NCBI GenBank assembly: GCA_054601695.1
Contig: BAAHQB010000030.1
Location: 62,001 to 126,000 of the forward strand
Source of the DNA: Amorphochlora amoebiformis
Taxonomy: Eukaryota; Cercozoa; Chlorarachniophyceae
Reading direction: 5' to 3'
DNA: 64,000 nt
Shown here: positions 1-43,212 of the stretch, piece by piece
Numbering within the stretch: position 1 is the stretch's first letter
How the letters are laid out: each line of letters begins with the position of its first letter
Notes under the pieces: model-generated
What the model was told of the DNA's origin: nothing
Databases searched by the model: none
The model's input: the letters and a program-made list of their open reading frames with translations, nothing else
Made by a program: the position numbers and the translations under genes

Positions 1-92
1 GGAATTATTGCTCATACATATACGTATGAATATGTGTGTTTTTAATTTATGCCACATATAACATTATGTATTATGTTAATATATATACGTAC

Positions 93-158
<66 letters not shown>

Positions 159-338
159 TATATTATATCATATATATATATATAGATAGATAGATATACA
201 TGTACATGTATTAATATATATATATATATTTATATATATATATATGTATATATATATATGCATATATACATGTATTATAAATCCGTTGTAGTGTTTACAT
301 TAATACATATACATATGAAATATATTTAATTTATATAG
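1..338. other. TA-rich intron of the first gene
   Basis: This stretch holds long (TA)n tracts with GATA and CATG interruptions and no plausible exon. It ends in a 3' splice site (AG at 337-338) that opens the first visible exon of the CCCH gene, so it is read as an intron whose 5' end lies outside the window. Confidence 0.7.
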
Positions 339-963
339 GACTTGATAAGACGACCCTAAAGCAGTGTATGCTGGCTATCGTGGTACTACAATAGTTATCT
401 AATATATATATATATATATATAATATATATATTATATATATATATATGTGTGTGTATGTACATATATATACATATATGTTTGTGTGTAATGTATATAAAT
501 AGAAACGTTTGTAGAATATTATTAATTGAAGAACGTGTAGATATAAGTACCAATAGAAATTAGTGTTATATAACTTCTTTTCAAAACATATATAATCTAG
601 ATCTACTATCCCGCCCGCCTCAAACAAGGTCAATCTACCCCCAAATCGCATCCTCCAACCCCAACGCAAACCCCAACTCCAACCCCAACTCCAAAGCCAC
701 CCCCAACCCCCACCCCAACCCCCCCCTTAAAACTCAAGGATTCTGCCCCTATCCCCCCTCTCACTTCCCCAACACTACGGAGCCCTCTCCCTCCTCCTGC
801 CTCGAGAAAGATTCAAGCGGAACCCGTTCGCGTATCGGGGGGGTTGAATTCGGAGGTTTTAAGGGACTTGGAAGAGGAGGGTCTGGGGGTGCTGTCCAAG
901 TAATGCATAAAATAATTTTATTTACATAATGTATAAAATCGTACATATATATACATATATATG

Positions 964-1009
<46 letters not shown>

Positions 1010-1014
1010 TTATG

Positions 1015-1057
<43 letters not shown>

Positions 1058-1081
1058 CATCAAAAAGAGATATATGTATAC

Positions 1082-1121
<40 letters not shown>

Positions 1122-1271
1122 GTATGTATATATATATATATATGTGCATATGTACAGATATACGTATGTATATATTCATATTCATGGACACATATATGTA
1201 TGTATATATATATATATATGTATAAATATAAGCATGTATATGTATTCATATTCATGTATTCCATAAATATA

Positions 1272-1325
<54 letters not shown>

Positions 1326-1357
1326 AGCATGTATATGTATTCATATTCATATATTCC

Positions 1358-1405
<48 letters not shown>

Positions 1406-1788
1406 ATGAATATTTGTGTACATTGTATATTATACTAGGTTATAACATACATACATATAATGAAACCAGATATCTCGATCAAACCGACGACTTCCACCCT
1501 CCCGGCCCGCCCCCCCCTCCAGCCCGCGTGTCTCCCCAGGTGCGTGTTCCTCCTCCCCCTCCTCCGCGGACAACGAAAACCAAGAGTCCCCCCCCTCCAC
1601 CCCCCCGACCAAGATATCAGTCTAATGTATCACCGAGAGGGGGTGGGAAGGTAGAATATGCGTACGGAAGGATAAGCAGGTCTTCTATAGATCTTTGCCT
1701 TATGTACAGATTTATGTATGAGAAGCCTACATAAAAACATTTGGGATATGTATGTGTAATATATCAATATGTGCATGTATAGTATATT

Positions 1789-1830
<42 letters not shown>

Positions 1831-1973
1831 TATATATATATGTATATATATCTGTATTCCCACCTTACCCTAGCACCCTATGTGGTGCCCTGTATGTACG
1901 TATGTATGTATACATAACAATATATATATATATGTATGTATATATATGTGCACACAAGTATGTGTACATTTGG

Positions 1974-2004
<31 letters not shown>

Positions 2005-2124
2005 CTGTAAATATTTATACAAATATACATGCATATATGTTTGTATATATTTATGTAAAGGTATATATAAATATGTGTATATATATATATATATGTTATA
2101 TCTATACGTATAATGTGTACGTAA

Positions 2125-2172
<48 letters not shown>

Positions 2173-3132
2173 GATCATGATATCCAATATCTATTAGAGG
2201 ATATCTATTTAGACATAGTATGTTTACGTACGTATACACACATGTATACACATACACACATATATACATATATACATATATGCACATATCAGTCCCCGTA
2301 CGGTCATCCCGGCCCCTCCACCACCCCGGCCGGCAGATCGCAGCCACGATCAGGTCCCAACCAACCCTCGTTTAAACCGTGTCAATCGCGGTCGGGACAG
2401 TCTAAAACGAGATTGGCATCGAACCAATCACAACAATCGTCTGGAGCATGATCGAGATTGGGATCGGGATCGGGACCGCAGCCGTCAAGAACGCAATGCT
2501 GACCTAGAGGATGGAGGCGATAATCGTTCGAAGTGCATCCCGTGCACGGACTGGAAGAGGGTCCAACCCCATCCGTTCCCTTTTCAATTTTTATACTCGC
2601 TTGAAATTTAAAATTTTCTGGTGAAGTAAATGTGCATTCTGGTATTTTTCGGCCGTGTATCTCGCTCTATCTTTGTGACATATATGTATGTATATATATA
2701 TATATACATTATATATAATATATATATATGTATATATATATGCATTTAAACATATATATATTATACATATATATATATATATATATAAATTATATTTCTA
2801 TATCTATATATATATGTATTAAATCTGTTCTTTCCCTATTATCAGAGTTACTTTTTTTTGGTCGTTTGAACTAAATGTATAACATAAGTAACTTCCATCT
2901 TCCTGTTTTTTTCTGTTGGTTGGGGGTTCTAGGGGAGATGTGCGATGGGAAGGGACTGTAAATATTTGCACGCGTGGATAGATCCCAGAAAAAGAGGCTT
3001 ATGCCGTAGCCATCTGATGGGCGAGTGCCTTCATGTAAGATTTTATGTAATATTCATGTTGGAATTGTAAGATCCATAATTATGCAAAATACAAACTTTA
3101 TATAAAAGATACACGAATACGTGGTGAACATT

Positions 3133-3181
<49 letters not shown>

Positions 3182-3522
3182 GCATATACAAAGAATATAG
3201 ATATAAATATATATTACGTATGGGGTATGTATGCATATGTGTATATACATGCATGTATAGAAAAATATATTTGTACATATATAATATATATATATATATA
3301 CATATATGTATATATTTACATTTATATATACATATATACATATATATATATACCTATACACGTATACATACATACATACATACATCCATACCAAAATACA
3401 TAATAACTGAAAATATATATATATATATATATGTATGTGTGTATACCTACAAATGTATGCATGTATGAGGTGAAGAGATGTAATCACGATGTGACAATAA
3501 TATGAAAAAAATTATAATATAC

Positions 3523-3578
<56 letters not shown>

Positions 3579-3604
3579 ATATATATAATATATATATATA
3601 TATA

Positions 3605-3635
<31 letters not shown>

Positions 3636-3751
3636 GTATATGTGTGTGGTGTATATATAAATATGTATATATGAGTGTATGTAAATATATAGACATGTAT
3701 GCATATCCATTAGTGTATATAAAAATGTGTGTGGGTGTTTATCTATACTAT

Positions 3752-3782
<31 letters not shown>

Positions 3783-3950
3783 ATATATAAATATATATAT
3801 ATATATATGTATGTATATATATATATATGTGTGTATATACATTATATATTTCTAAACAATAAATAATATATATTTACATATATACACACATATATATACA
3901 CATATACATATATATATATATATGTATGTTCATGCATACATGTATGTATA

Positions 3951-3994
<44 letters not shown>

Positions 3995-4665
3995 TTGTGT
4001 ATTTATCTATGTATATATACATATTTTATTGTGCGTATATAGCTATGAATCACCTATAGTTTGTATTCCGTATCAAGTCAAACCAAATATCTATGAATTC
4101 TAGGGACAAAAGTGCTGGTACATGCACATCGACATGACGATCCGCGAATATGAGACCCTTGCTATTGGGACGAAGAATTACCAAGAACTCGAAAAAGTGG
4201 TAAAAATCGTATGTCTGCATTTCGCATATATGCTATTATACAAGCCTGTTATATTTATCATATTGTATATTAAAATATAATATATATATACATATATATA
4301 TTATATTTGCATTTAAATGTTCATAAAGATCAAATATTCAACTTCAGATGCACGAGTGGGGAAACATTTACCAAGACTACGTAAGATTTTTTGCTTTCAG
4401 TTTGTCCCTCGCTCTATCTTTTCTTCTCTATCTCATCGTCCCTTCTTCCCTCTCTCTCTCTCTCTCTCTCTGCCTCTTAGAGAGGTAATGTACATATATA
4501 ATATATATATATGTATATGTATATATACATATATATATATATACATGTCCATAAATATATACGTAATTTCCGATACACAATATTTATTTTATTCATTCAG
4601 ATATATATATATATATATATATATAGATAGATAGATAGATGCATGTATATGTATATATATATATG

Positions 4666-4706
<41 letters not shown>

Positions 4707-4746
4707 GTATGTATATATTGTGTGAATATAGTACTGCATTGCATAT

Positions 4747-4779
<33 letters not shown>

Positions 4780-5126
4780 ATATATATATACATACATGTA
4801 TACATATACATACATGTACATTTACACATACAATGTATACACATAACCAGAATCCAAACCAATCGGAACGCGACCGCGATATGCGCGATATCCGCGATAT
4901 CCGCGATATTCACAGTGTTGACGAGGCCCGCGAAGTTCGTTATGTTCGTCAAGTTCAAGTCCAAAGCTCCAGACGTCACCCCGACCGCATTCCCCCCCCT
5001 CCTCCTTCACGCACACAGATCAACCCCAGGGATATTCGGGGGTTTAGCCCAAGAGATCGCAGTAGATCTAATCGTATTCAGATTGTGAGAAACAGAAAGG
5101 ATGTGAGGGATCGGGTGAGGCGTTGA
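339..5126 (+). CDS. CCCH zinc-finger protein with proline-rich and RD/RS-rich regions (5' partial)
   Basis: Exons 339-382, 601-899, 1470-1679, 2293-2560, 2933-3034, 4104-4199, 4348-4380 and 4851-5126 join in one frame, giving about 441 aa; the start lies upstream of the window. In order the product has a short hydrophobic segment ([14 protein letters not shown]), a Thr/Pro-rich stretch, an acidic helix ([11 protein letters not shown]), poly-Pro segments, an RD-rich stretch ([12 protein letters not shown]), two CCCH fingers and an arginine-rich tail. Finger 1 is C-x7-C-x5-C-x3-H, split by the 2561-2932 intron. Finger 2 also has C-x7-C-x5-C-x3-H spacing and is split at 3034/4104. CCCH plus RD/RS composition is typical of nuclear pre-mRNA processing proteins, so an RNA-binding role is an inference. 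I do not recognise the orthologue. The TAA at 901 is not the gene end: a donor at 900 (GTAATG) joins in phase to the exon at 1470. The donor at 2561 (GTCCAA) is weak. Confidence 0.78.
1215..1362. repeat. Two diverged copies of a 45-bp unit
   Basis: The unit contains AAGCATGTATATGTATTC followed by ATATTCATGTATTCC. It occurs near 1231-1265 and 1326-1360, separated by a (TA)n tract, inside the 900-1469 intron of the CCCH gene. Confidence 0.6.
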
Positions 5127-5641
5127 GAAACGATCATGGAAATCATGTCTAGGCGCGTGCCAGCATTACCATATTACACTAGTTACAAATCATCATTAAT
5201 ACTCGGATTATTTACGGTACACTGTCCTAGTGTAGTACGTATATCTACTATACTAGTATAGTACATATATAATCTAGAATGCATCAATTGACTGACAAGC
5301 TCTAGTTCAAATGATGTGTGCATACATCCTAGACATCATTTAGATCATCTAGATCATAAGCATAATCTCTAGACAAAGATTCTAGTATCTTTTTTACTTT
5401 TTTAGGCAATGCTACGGTTGCCCTACGTCTCAGAGACTGCATTAGATCATGATACATTCTAGATATTCTAGATATTGGAGACATACCCTAGATACCGTCG
5501 CAATATAATGGGGATTTCAATTTGGTATGTAAATTTTCAGGCTAGATACGCAATTAATGGCACGGCAATTTCAATGCATGGCTATAATATATATACTCAA
5601 TTGAACTCAAACCTTCTCCGCATGACACAATCCAGTATACA
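5127..5641. other. Convergent intergenic spacer, CTAG-rich
   Basis: This is the 515 bp between the stop of the CCCH gene (+) and the stop of the pentapeptide gene (-). No coding frame or RNA gene is visible. By eye there are about 14 CTAG tetramers, many inside TCTAGA or ACTAGT, against roughly two expected. Long (TA)n tracts, so common in the flanking introns, are absent. Confidence 0.7.
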
Positions 5642-11951
<6,310 letters not shown>

Positions 11952-12183
11952 CGAAGTGCCGAAGAATTAATTGTCCCGGGGATGTCCAGGTGGCTGAAAA
12001 GCCTGTCACGAAGATTAGTCACGCTCACATCTTACTACAAAAGAATCTGTCACACCATCACCACGGGTATGAATGGACACGTGGCCGAAAAACTCAATTG
12101 CCGCTTACGGCGACGTTCCCTCAATCTGTCCGCCACAAACTAGGGAGTTGGTCCGTGCTGTCCTCTCAAACCCCCTCCACACC
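11952..12183. promoter_or_regulatory. Bidirectional promoter spacer, pentapeptide gene / FAD2
   Basis: These 232 bp separate the two divergent start codons and must hold both 5' leaders and core promoters. The stretch is GC-moderate, has no (TA)n tract and no clear TATA box. The size is almost the same as the PWP2/RAB5 spacer (228 bp). An ATG in frame with FAD2 at 12073 could extend that protein into this region. Confidence 0.6.
12078..12083. promoter_or_regulatory. CACGTG G-box-like element
   Basis: The palindrome CACGTG occurs in the context GGACACGTGGCC in the spacer between a thylakoid gene and a desaturase gene. G-boxes bind bZIP/bHLH factors in plants. A functional role here is inference from one motif and its place. 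Confidence 0.3.
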
Positions 12184-13755
12184 ATGACAAAATCGGTCAA
12201 ACTATCCAAGAAGGCTCGTAGTCAGCTGGCTACGGCTTCCAAGGTGCGTATTCCCATCATTTATCCAATTGCGCGAACACCTCGCGGTAGATGACTTAGT
12301 TTAACCGCAGAAGAATCTCCCGACAATTGAGGAGCTGCGTAACTGCATTCCAAAACACTGCTTCGAGAGGTATACATGTAGTTTATGGGTAAACCAACAG
12401 TAGCAGACGAACGTTGTTTGTTTCATTAGGTCTCCCGTAACTGGATCCTACTACATCCTCCGGGATGGAATAGTCATCCTGGCATTCGGGCTTCTTGCCT
12501 GGCAGCTCCCGTACGAAAACGTCCCCCTTTGGGCATACATCGCCTGGGTATACTTCGTTGCCTCATAATATGAATCTGGGAAGTGGAACATGTCAACCGG
12601 ATACACCTAGGGCTTGAAAACTTAAACCCCCCCCCCCCCGCTTAGGCTGCTTACGCATTTTGGCAGGGCACAGCTCTTACGGGATGGTAAGGCTCATTTT
12701 GCACTTCATTAGCCCTCAGCAGGAGCTTGACAGTGATTTCACTATACCTCTTCTGACAGGTGGGTAATCGCGCACGAGTGTGGACATGGCGCATTCAGTC
12801 CAAGTCAAAAGCTTAACGACGTCGTCGGGTATGCCATTCCAAAAGTTTTTAGGAGGGTGCCATTGGAGTTACATTAACATACATGAGATAGTGAAGAGAG
12901 GAAAGATGTGGTCTAGGATCTCACTGCTTTTCCCATGCTCCTGCGCAGATTCCCTTCATCGCATGGGTTTAACACCGCCGTTCCTCTTTCCCTAATCACC
13001 TTTTGTACACAGCTTTGTCCTCCACACCGTTCTCCTCGTCCCGTATTTCGGCTGGCAGTATTCACACGCTAAGGTATATTAACGAACATGAGATTATAAA
13101 TGGAAATCTTGAAACCGACATATATGTAGCTATGAAAACGATGTATTACATACAGTATATTTTTGCGTTTTATTATATTTTATACTTGCAGGACACAATA
13201 TAATCCTTAAAAACTATGTAGGTGTATATACGTATATGTAGGTAATTACATATACTATTTTCAAAATAAGTAATGTACATAAAACATCTGTGATCGTTTG
13301 TAAGCATATGAATTCTGTTTTTCAACAACTCAGCACCACTCCAAGACAAATCACCTGCTAGATGGCGAAACCCACGTCCCCTCCACCAAAAAGGGTTTCC
13401 GCGCTTATAAGGTTTTAGAGTTAATCATATCCTTTAAACATTTAGTTGTGTGTAACCTACAATAATTATATATGTGTACATACATACAATATATAATATT
13501 TATACATACATATATAAAAATATATATAATATATGTATATGATATATATATATATATATATAATATATTGATGTATGTTAGGTGTATCATTCACACGTGA
13601 ACTAATGTATGGATGTGTATTATATGTTCAATGAATTCTATAAATATATATTTGTGTATAAAACATTAGTGTGTGTACAATTTTCTCTAAAAATATTAAA
13701 AGGACATATGTGGGTATACAATAATTTGTGTGCAAATATTAATATATTTGTAAAT

Positions 13756-13787
<32 letters not shown>

Positions 13788-13897
13788 ATACATATGTATA
13801 TTATGTAAATATATGTACATATATGCGTACATTGTATGTATCATATAGTGGGTATCTATGCACATATATAGATATATTATATATATATATATATATG

Positions 13898-13958
<61 letters not shown>

Positions 13959-15396
13959 GCATATATATATGCATCGGAAATAAGACAAATACTATACGAT
14001 GTGTACTATATTTTTTTGTAAATAAGTCTGTGTACATATCAAATATTATTATTTACAAATATAAATATATATATATATATATATATAGAATATATAAATA
14101 TTTATATGTATATATAATATTATACATAAATTTACATATATATATATATTATCTACATTTATATATATGGTATACTTCTAATAATATTAATGGAAACATT
14201 GTGTACTATTTATATAAACTAGTCGACCTACATAACATTGACATATATGTCATGTGTACCTCTACAGAAAGTCCACGATATTATCGGAGATGATGCTTTC
14301 GCTGGGCTCGAGGTATGTGTAATCTATCATTCAGAATATTAATCATTAAATCAATATTGAAAGCGTCGAATTTACCCGAATCCACACCCACTTCATCTCA
14401 GGTTGTCCTTCACCTCCTCCTTGGCTGGCCCATGTACCTCTTCATCAATGCCACTGGTGCCCGTAGACTCAACAAAGAGTTCGGCCACAAGCGGTAACAA
14501 TGACATACGTACGGATCTGGTTGAATTGAATATGACCAGAAACTGTGTTGTGCAGTATCCCCAAGGGAGAGATTCTCGACCACTTCCGTCCGGACTCAAA
14601 GCTCTTCCCTAGCACGTGGAAGTTCGCTGTGTTCCTCTCCACCGCTGGCCTCCTTATTTGGCTGGTACCAATCATTTGTGACACTAGCCTAAGTTTCACT
14701 CCTGGATAAATCTGATTCTTTCTTCCAATTACGCACCAATAGCGGAGGGAAAAACTGAGCTAAATCATATTTCTCGTTAGTGCATCCTCGGTTTCGTTGG
14801 CACCAAGATCGGATTCTGGCGTTTAACGCTTATGTACTTCTTCCCGTATCTGTGGACAAACGCTTGGCTCGTCCTCTACACATGGCTTCAGCACACTGAA
14901 GAGGTGAAAAGATTCATTTTCATGTCGGTGTAGAAATAACTCATGGTTGGTACTCCAGAACATTCCTCACTGGGGAGTTGAGGAATGGACTTGGCTGAAG
15001 GGAGCCGCTCTTGGAACGATCGATAGAGAGTATGGAATCTTCGACTGGTAATATCCCCAGTAAATGTTACGCAACCCTCACACATATTCGTTTGCATATA
15101 GATTTACATATATGATGCATGAAAATATTTCATTAGATGCAGATGTTGCAAATTCTGCCTTGCATATGCTACACAAAAATAATTCCCGCTCTAAAATTTC
15201 AATATCAGTCTCCTTATGCAGTCCATGTGTTCGTGAAAAAATAGGTTCCATCACGATATCGGATCCACTCACGTCTGCCATCACATTTTTTCCAAAATCC
15301 CTCACTACCATGCTCACGAAGCGACTCGGTAAAGACAGACACAAATATAATTTACACTCTTACGACGTATCTTATTTACACATATTTATATATATG

Positions 15397-15472
<76 letters not shown>

Positions 15473-16181
15473 ATATGTGTTACGCAATATGATAACTTGT
15501 GGATATCTACATACAAAAAATACATACACATGTATTATAACTTATGGATATCTACACACAAAAAATACATACCCATGTATCATATGCACACACACTCATA
15601 TATATATATATATATATATTGGTATAAATATATACAGTAATAACATGAAATTTAATGTATGAGTTTACACTTATAAAAAGTATATATATATATATATATA
15701 TATTATAAAATATATTTTTTAAAGATATATCTTTGTATGTATCCATATGATATTCGTATACTCGTATTGGCGTACATATAACACAAATATCCATTTGATT
15801 GTAGCGCGTGCACTGCACATCTGTCTATATTGACTATAGCCATAAAGTCCTTAAATCTGTTGCGCAGGGCTCTGAAGAAGAAGTTGGGTAAGCTGTACAA
15901 CCACACCGACGAACTTTGGATTCAGTCTATGTGGCGTGTTGCTAAGACTTGCCACTACATCGACGGCGTTGCTGGCGAGCAGTTCTACAAGGTAAATGCT
16001 ATCTTGTTTTTGTATATTATGTGATGTATATGTACAAACAGTAAATACTAGGTATCTTCACATATTACATATTTACGTAGTTTTATATAATCTATTTTGT
16101 AAATTAGAACATGTAGATAACATATCTATGCAGTCATGTATGTATATTATATTATGTTGAATAATAATATATACATATGTA

Positions 16182-16214
<33 letters not shown>

Positions 16215-16276
16215 TTATATTTATATTTGATGTATATATGTACATATATATATATATATAATATATATGTACACAC

Positions 16277-16307
<31 letters not shown>

Positions 16308-16486
16308 TATATATATACATATATATATATATGTATAGTATCCGTGTATGTATTAATGTGGGTTGAACTGCTGAACAAATATGAATGTCGACGCAAATTT
16401 ATTAATAAACGTGCTCACAGAAATATGAACATATAATTATCTATACATATATATATATATATATGTATACACATGTGTACATATAT

Positions 16487-16528
<42 letters not shown>

Positions 16529-16748
16529 ACATAGTTACTAAAATACAAGCAACACATTAGGTATAAATATGTATGTATATAACATAAAAGAAATATTTCA
16601 TTTTCAGCATCGTAGTTTGTTTAGATGTGTACATACCATCTGCATAGATATTTATCTATGATATATATATATATATACATATCATTTAAGTAATGAAATT
16701 ATTTCCTAATTTAAATTTACCTTATATTAGGCTGCGCGGGATTATTGA
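12184..16748 (+). CDS. FAD2: FAD2-type (delta-12, possibly omega-3) membrane fatty-acid desaturase
   Basis: Exons 12184-12243, 12311-12369, 12430-12547, 12646-12686, 12760-12828, 13013-13073, 13334-13411, 14268-14312, 14402-14493, 14556-14664, 14781-14903, 14959-15047, 15245-15328, 15868-15991 and 16731-16748; 1170 nt, 389 aa, the usual FAD2 length. All three di-iron histidine boxes are present: HECGH (98-102), HAKHH (134-138, split by an intron after HAK) and HVCHH (324-328). The hydrophobic spans, [15 protein letters not shown] and the C-terminal MWRVAK segment fit acyl-lipid desaturases of the endoplasmic reticulum, which put a second double bond into oleoyl chains. There is no plastid presequence, which supports the ER form. 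Separating delta-12 from omega-3 activity needs a tree. The last exon is only 18 nt (AARDY-stop). An in-frame ATG at 12073 is an alternative start. Confidence 0.94.
15487..15585. repeat. Tandem pair of a ~48-bp unit in FAD2 intron 13
   Basis: The sequence around ACTTGTGGATATCTACATAC followed by AAAAAATACATACACATGTA is repeated once with a few changes. It lies between the exon with histidine box 3 and the next exon. Confidence 0.7.
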
Positions 16749-18067
16749 TCAATGTCGTCAATATTCTAGATATACGTGCCACTTCAGGCATAGGCTCACA
16801 GTTCCTCTGGATCTTCAAGAGTTCCTACACTAGAGAAAAATACGCTACCAGTACAGGTCAAGCTTGGCACATTCCGAGAATCTAGATAATAGTTTCCATA
16901 CTTTAAATAATCTATCCAGTACGCAAGTTCATGAGCTGAGCATCATGCAACGTTATAACGTCAATTAGCCTTGCCACTTTTGCGAATGACAAACTTCAAA
17001 TGTTCAGTGTATGTTTGCTAGGTTTTCTCAAGTTTGTATTTAATATAAATAATAGCAAGATAGAACTATAGCTACTGGCGCGGCTATCACAAACAAGGCA
17101 AAGCCCAGTTCTAGTTGAAGATCTAGTACTAGTCGCACTCTATAGAGTAGATTTGCACTAAGTATGTATTTAAACAGTATCTACAGGTAGGTATACACAC
17201 GTACGTATATATCTAGTATATGTACGGTCAAGTCACTTGTGCTACGTACCAGCTAGTTGTATATTCAAGGTTTACAATACACAATCTAGGCAATACTAGA
17301 ACACACTTAGTCACTTCTAGACTTACTCACGGACGATATTGATGTAATATTTGCATACGTACGAACATACATATACGTCGCAATATATACAATTATGATG
17401 ATTATATATCATTATGATACGTATGCATGTATACGTATGTTGCAGTATGTATGTACGTAAACGTATACGTAGATGTTGTTATTCTTGTGTTGCAGTATGT
17501 ATGTACGTATACGTATACGTAGATGTTGTTATTCTTGTAATTTTGTATATATTCGTACGTACGTACTACACACAAATCAGTGATCAATCACAACTACATC
17601 TTGTACCTTGTGTACGTACCACACAGCAACTGGCACTTTGTTAGATCTAGGCTTCGATTGAATTTACTCAGTACTTGATATCACACACACTAGTAGTACT
17701 AGCTATAGCTGACACAGTATGAAATTATTATTAGTGCAAGTACGTACGCATACGCACAAGCATCATACATTCGTCACGTGTAAATGCGTATTCATTAGTA
17801 GGCTGCTGTACTTTAAAGCTACAAATCATCAGGATCATCCATCCATCCTTAGTCGTACATAGTTGTAGTTCTATTGTCTAGATCATAGTACATACAATCT
17901 GGTACTCATACGCACGTGAGTACTTATCTAGAGTTTCTAGAGTATAAAATTTGGAATATTTACGGTCTAGTCTAGTAGTGTTTCTTGGACTAGGACTTAG
18001 TAGGAGCCATACACTCATGATCACGATTACTAGTAAAATAGCTCTATAGAACTACTACATATATCTA

Positions 18068-18149
<82 letters not shown>

Positions 18150-18309
18150 TATGTGTATACATATTCTAGATATTTGTTACGCATATGTACACATACTAGA
18201 TATGCATACTATCGAATACGTATGGACGGATATATAGCTCTTGAGTCAGTGGAAATTATAGCAAGCTTGGGTGGGTGACTTGGCTAGTCTAGAAGTTGAA
18301 GCGGCGTAA
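16749..18309. other. Convergent intergenic spacer FAD2 / PWP2, CTAG-rich
   Basis: These 1561 bp lie between two convergent stops. No exon chain, tRNA or rRNA is visible. Composition is distinctive: CTAG, TCTAGA, ACTAGT and TACGTA words recur throughout, as in the other two convergent spacers. One (TA)n tract sits at about 18070-18145. A 2 x 50-bp tandem repeat is listed separately. Confidence 0.65.
17439..17538. repeat. 2 x 50-bp tandem repeat
   Basis: GTTGCAGTATGTATGTACGT... through ...GATGTTGTTATTCTTGT occurs twice in direct succession with a single visible difference (GTAAACG versus GTATACG). The unit is rich in ACGT and TACGTA palindromes and lies in the FAD2/PWP2 convergent spacer. Confidence 0.85.
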
Positions 18310-42004
<23,695 letters not shown>

Positions 42005-42232
42005 ATTCGGGTGTTTTTATATATCCTAAAGCTCAGGCCCGAGTGCCTTCTCAGCCACCATCAAGCCGATCTTTTTGAGAATTATTTCGGAATTTAGGAA
42101 ATCTCCGGTTAGTAACGGGACTGATTTTAGAGGTTTTTGGAACCAAAAACTCTCATAAAACTCTTGAAAACTTCGAGAGGCCGCGTCTGTGATTTGGTCG
42201 CCATCTTTAGCGCCCCAAATCCTTCCCCAGCT
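42005..42232. promoter_or_regulatory. Bidirectional promoter spacer PWP2 / RAB5
   Basis: These 228 bp separate the divergent ATGs. A TATATAAAA-like word (minus strand, about 42010-42023) lies only about 10-20 nt upstream of the PWP2 ATG, too close for a normal TATA box unless the leader is very short. An inverted repeat AGAGGTTTTTGG-AA-CCAAAAACTCT spans 42129-42153. No (TA)n tract is present. Confidence 0.6.
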
Positions 42233-43212
42233 ATGAGCAAGAAGACACAGCTGAACTTCAAACTCGTCCTCCTTGGTGATTTCCCAACATTTGTTTTACT
42301 GTCGAAATCTTGTTGGTATTTTGGTCGATAACACAATTTATTATCCGGACTTCAGGGGACGCTGCTGTGGGCAAGTCGTCGTGCGTCGAGAGATTCGTCA
42401 AGAACGAATTCTTTGAGTTTCAGCAGCCCACAATCGGTGCTGCCTTTCTCACGCAGACTATCCCGCTCGACGAGTACATCGTCAAGTTTGAAATCTGGGA
42501 TACAGCAGGTGGAGCTCACCTATATTGCCATTCGAATGCACCCCCTTATACTTCCCGTAAAACTCAGGGCAGGAACGTTACAGGAGCCTTGCACCTATGT
42601 ACTATCGCGGTGCCGCCGCTGCATTAGTTGTGTATGATATTACTGACCCGGTAACCCCCTCTAATCCAATATTATCCGAAAGCTGATGTGCAAGTTTCCA
42701 GGACTCGTTTATGGGAGCGCGCACTTGGATTGAGGTATTGTAGCAGCCCGTATTCTCTTATTCAAACCTCTTCTAACGTGCGCATATATTCAGGAGCTAC
42801 AACGTCAAGGAAGCGCAGATATTGTGATTGGATTGGCTGGGAATAAACTTGACCTCGCCTCTCAGAGGAAAGTAGACTCGAAGGTGTCGCTTCGCCGAAC
42901 AGACCTGCAAACCCATTTACTCCTCTTTATATATTCCTCCTTTAATGATTTCTCAGGAAGCGAAATCGTACGCCGACGAGAATGGTTGTATTTTCTTTGA
43001 AACTAGCGCGAAGACCGGGGCAAACGTGCAGGAAATTTTCGTTGCTATTGGTGAAATTATTAAGACACCGACGATAAGATGTCATTCTGACTGATTAAAT
43101 GCTTGTTGCAGCCCAAAAGTTACCCAAAAACGTGGCCCCTCCTCAGAACGACACCATTCAAATTTTGACCTCGGACGACAGGCCCCAGAGTGGGTGTTGC
43201 GGCAAGAAGTAG
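42233..43212 (+). CDS. RAB5: Rab5-type small GTPase
   Basis: Exons 42233-42275, 42356-42508, 42568-42650, 42702-42734, 42794-42883, 42957-43050 and 43112-43212; 597 nt, 198 aa. G1 is GDAAVGKS (15-22). Switch I is QQPTIGAAF with the effector Thr. Switch II is [20 protein letters not shown], with the catalytic Gln at 67. G4 is NKLD (121-124) and G5 is SAK (151-153). The IGAAFLTQ and [12 protein letters not shown] signatures are those of Rab5, which directs early-endosome fusion. The tail ends SGCCGKK: a double cysteine followed by three residues (CCXXX), an allowed but less common geranylgeranylation layout. Introns are only 51-80 bp and lack (TA)n, in contrast to the neighbouring genes. Confidence 0.96.

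Noticed and set aside
901-903. TAA taken as the end of a separate upstream gene
   Set aside because: A donor at 900 joins in phase to the exon at 1470, giving one continuous proline-rich protein that leads into the CCCH fingers.
929-1361. Open frames of Tyr-Ile repeats (YIYIYI), here and at dozens of other places
   Set aside because: They are translations of (TA)n and (CATA)n microsatellites inside introns, open on several frames at once, and have no coding signature.
15078-15344. Minus-strand 88-codon frame that looked like a foreign insert replacing a FAD2 exon
   Set aside because: The FAD2 exon with HVCHH is present on the plus strand at 15245-15328, in phase; the minus frame is a shadow.
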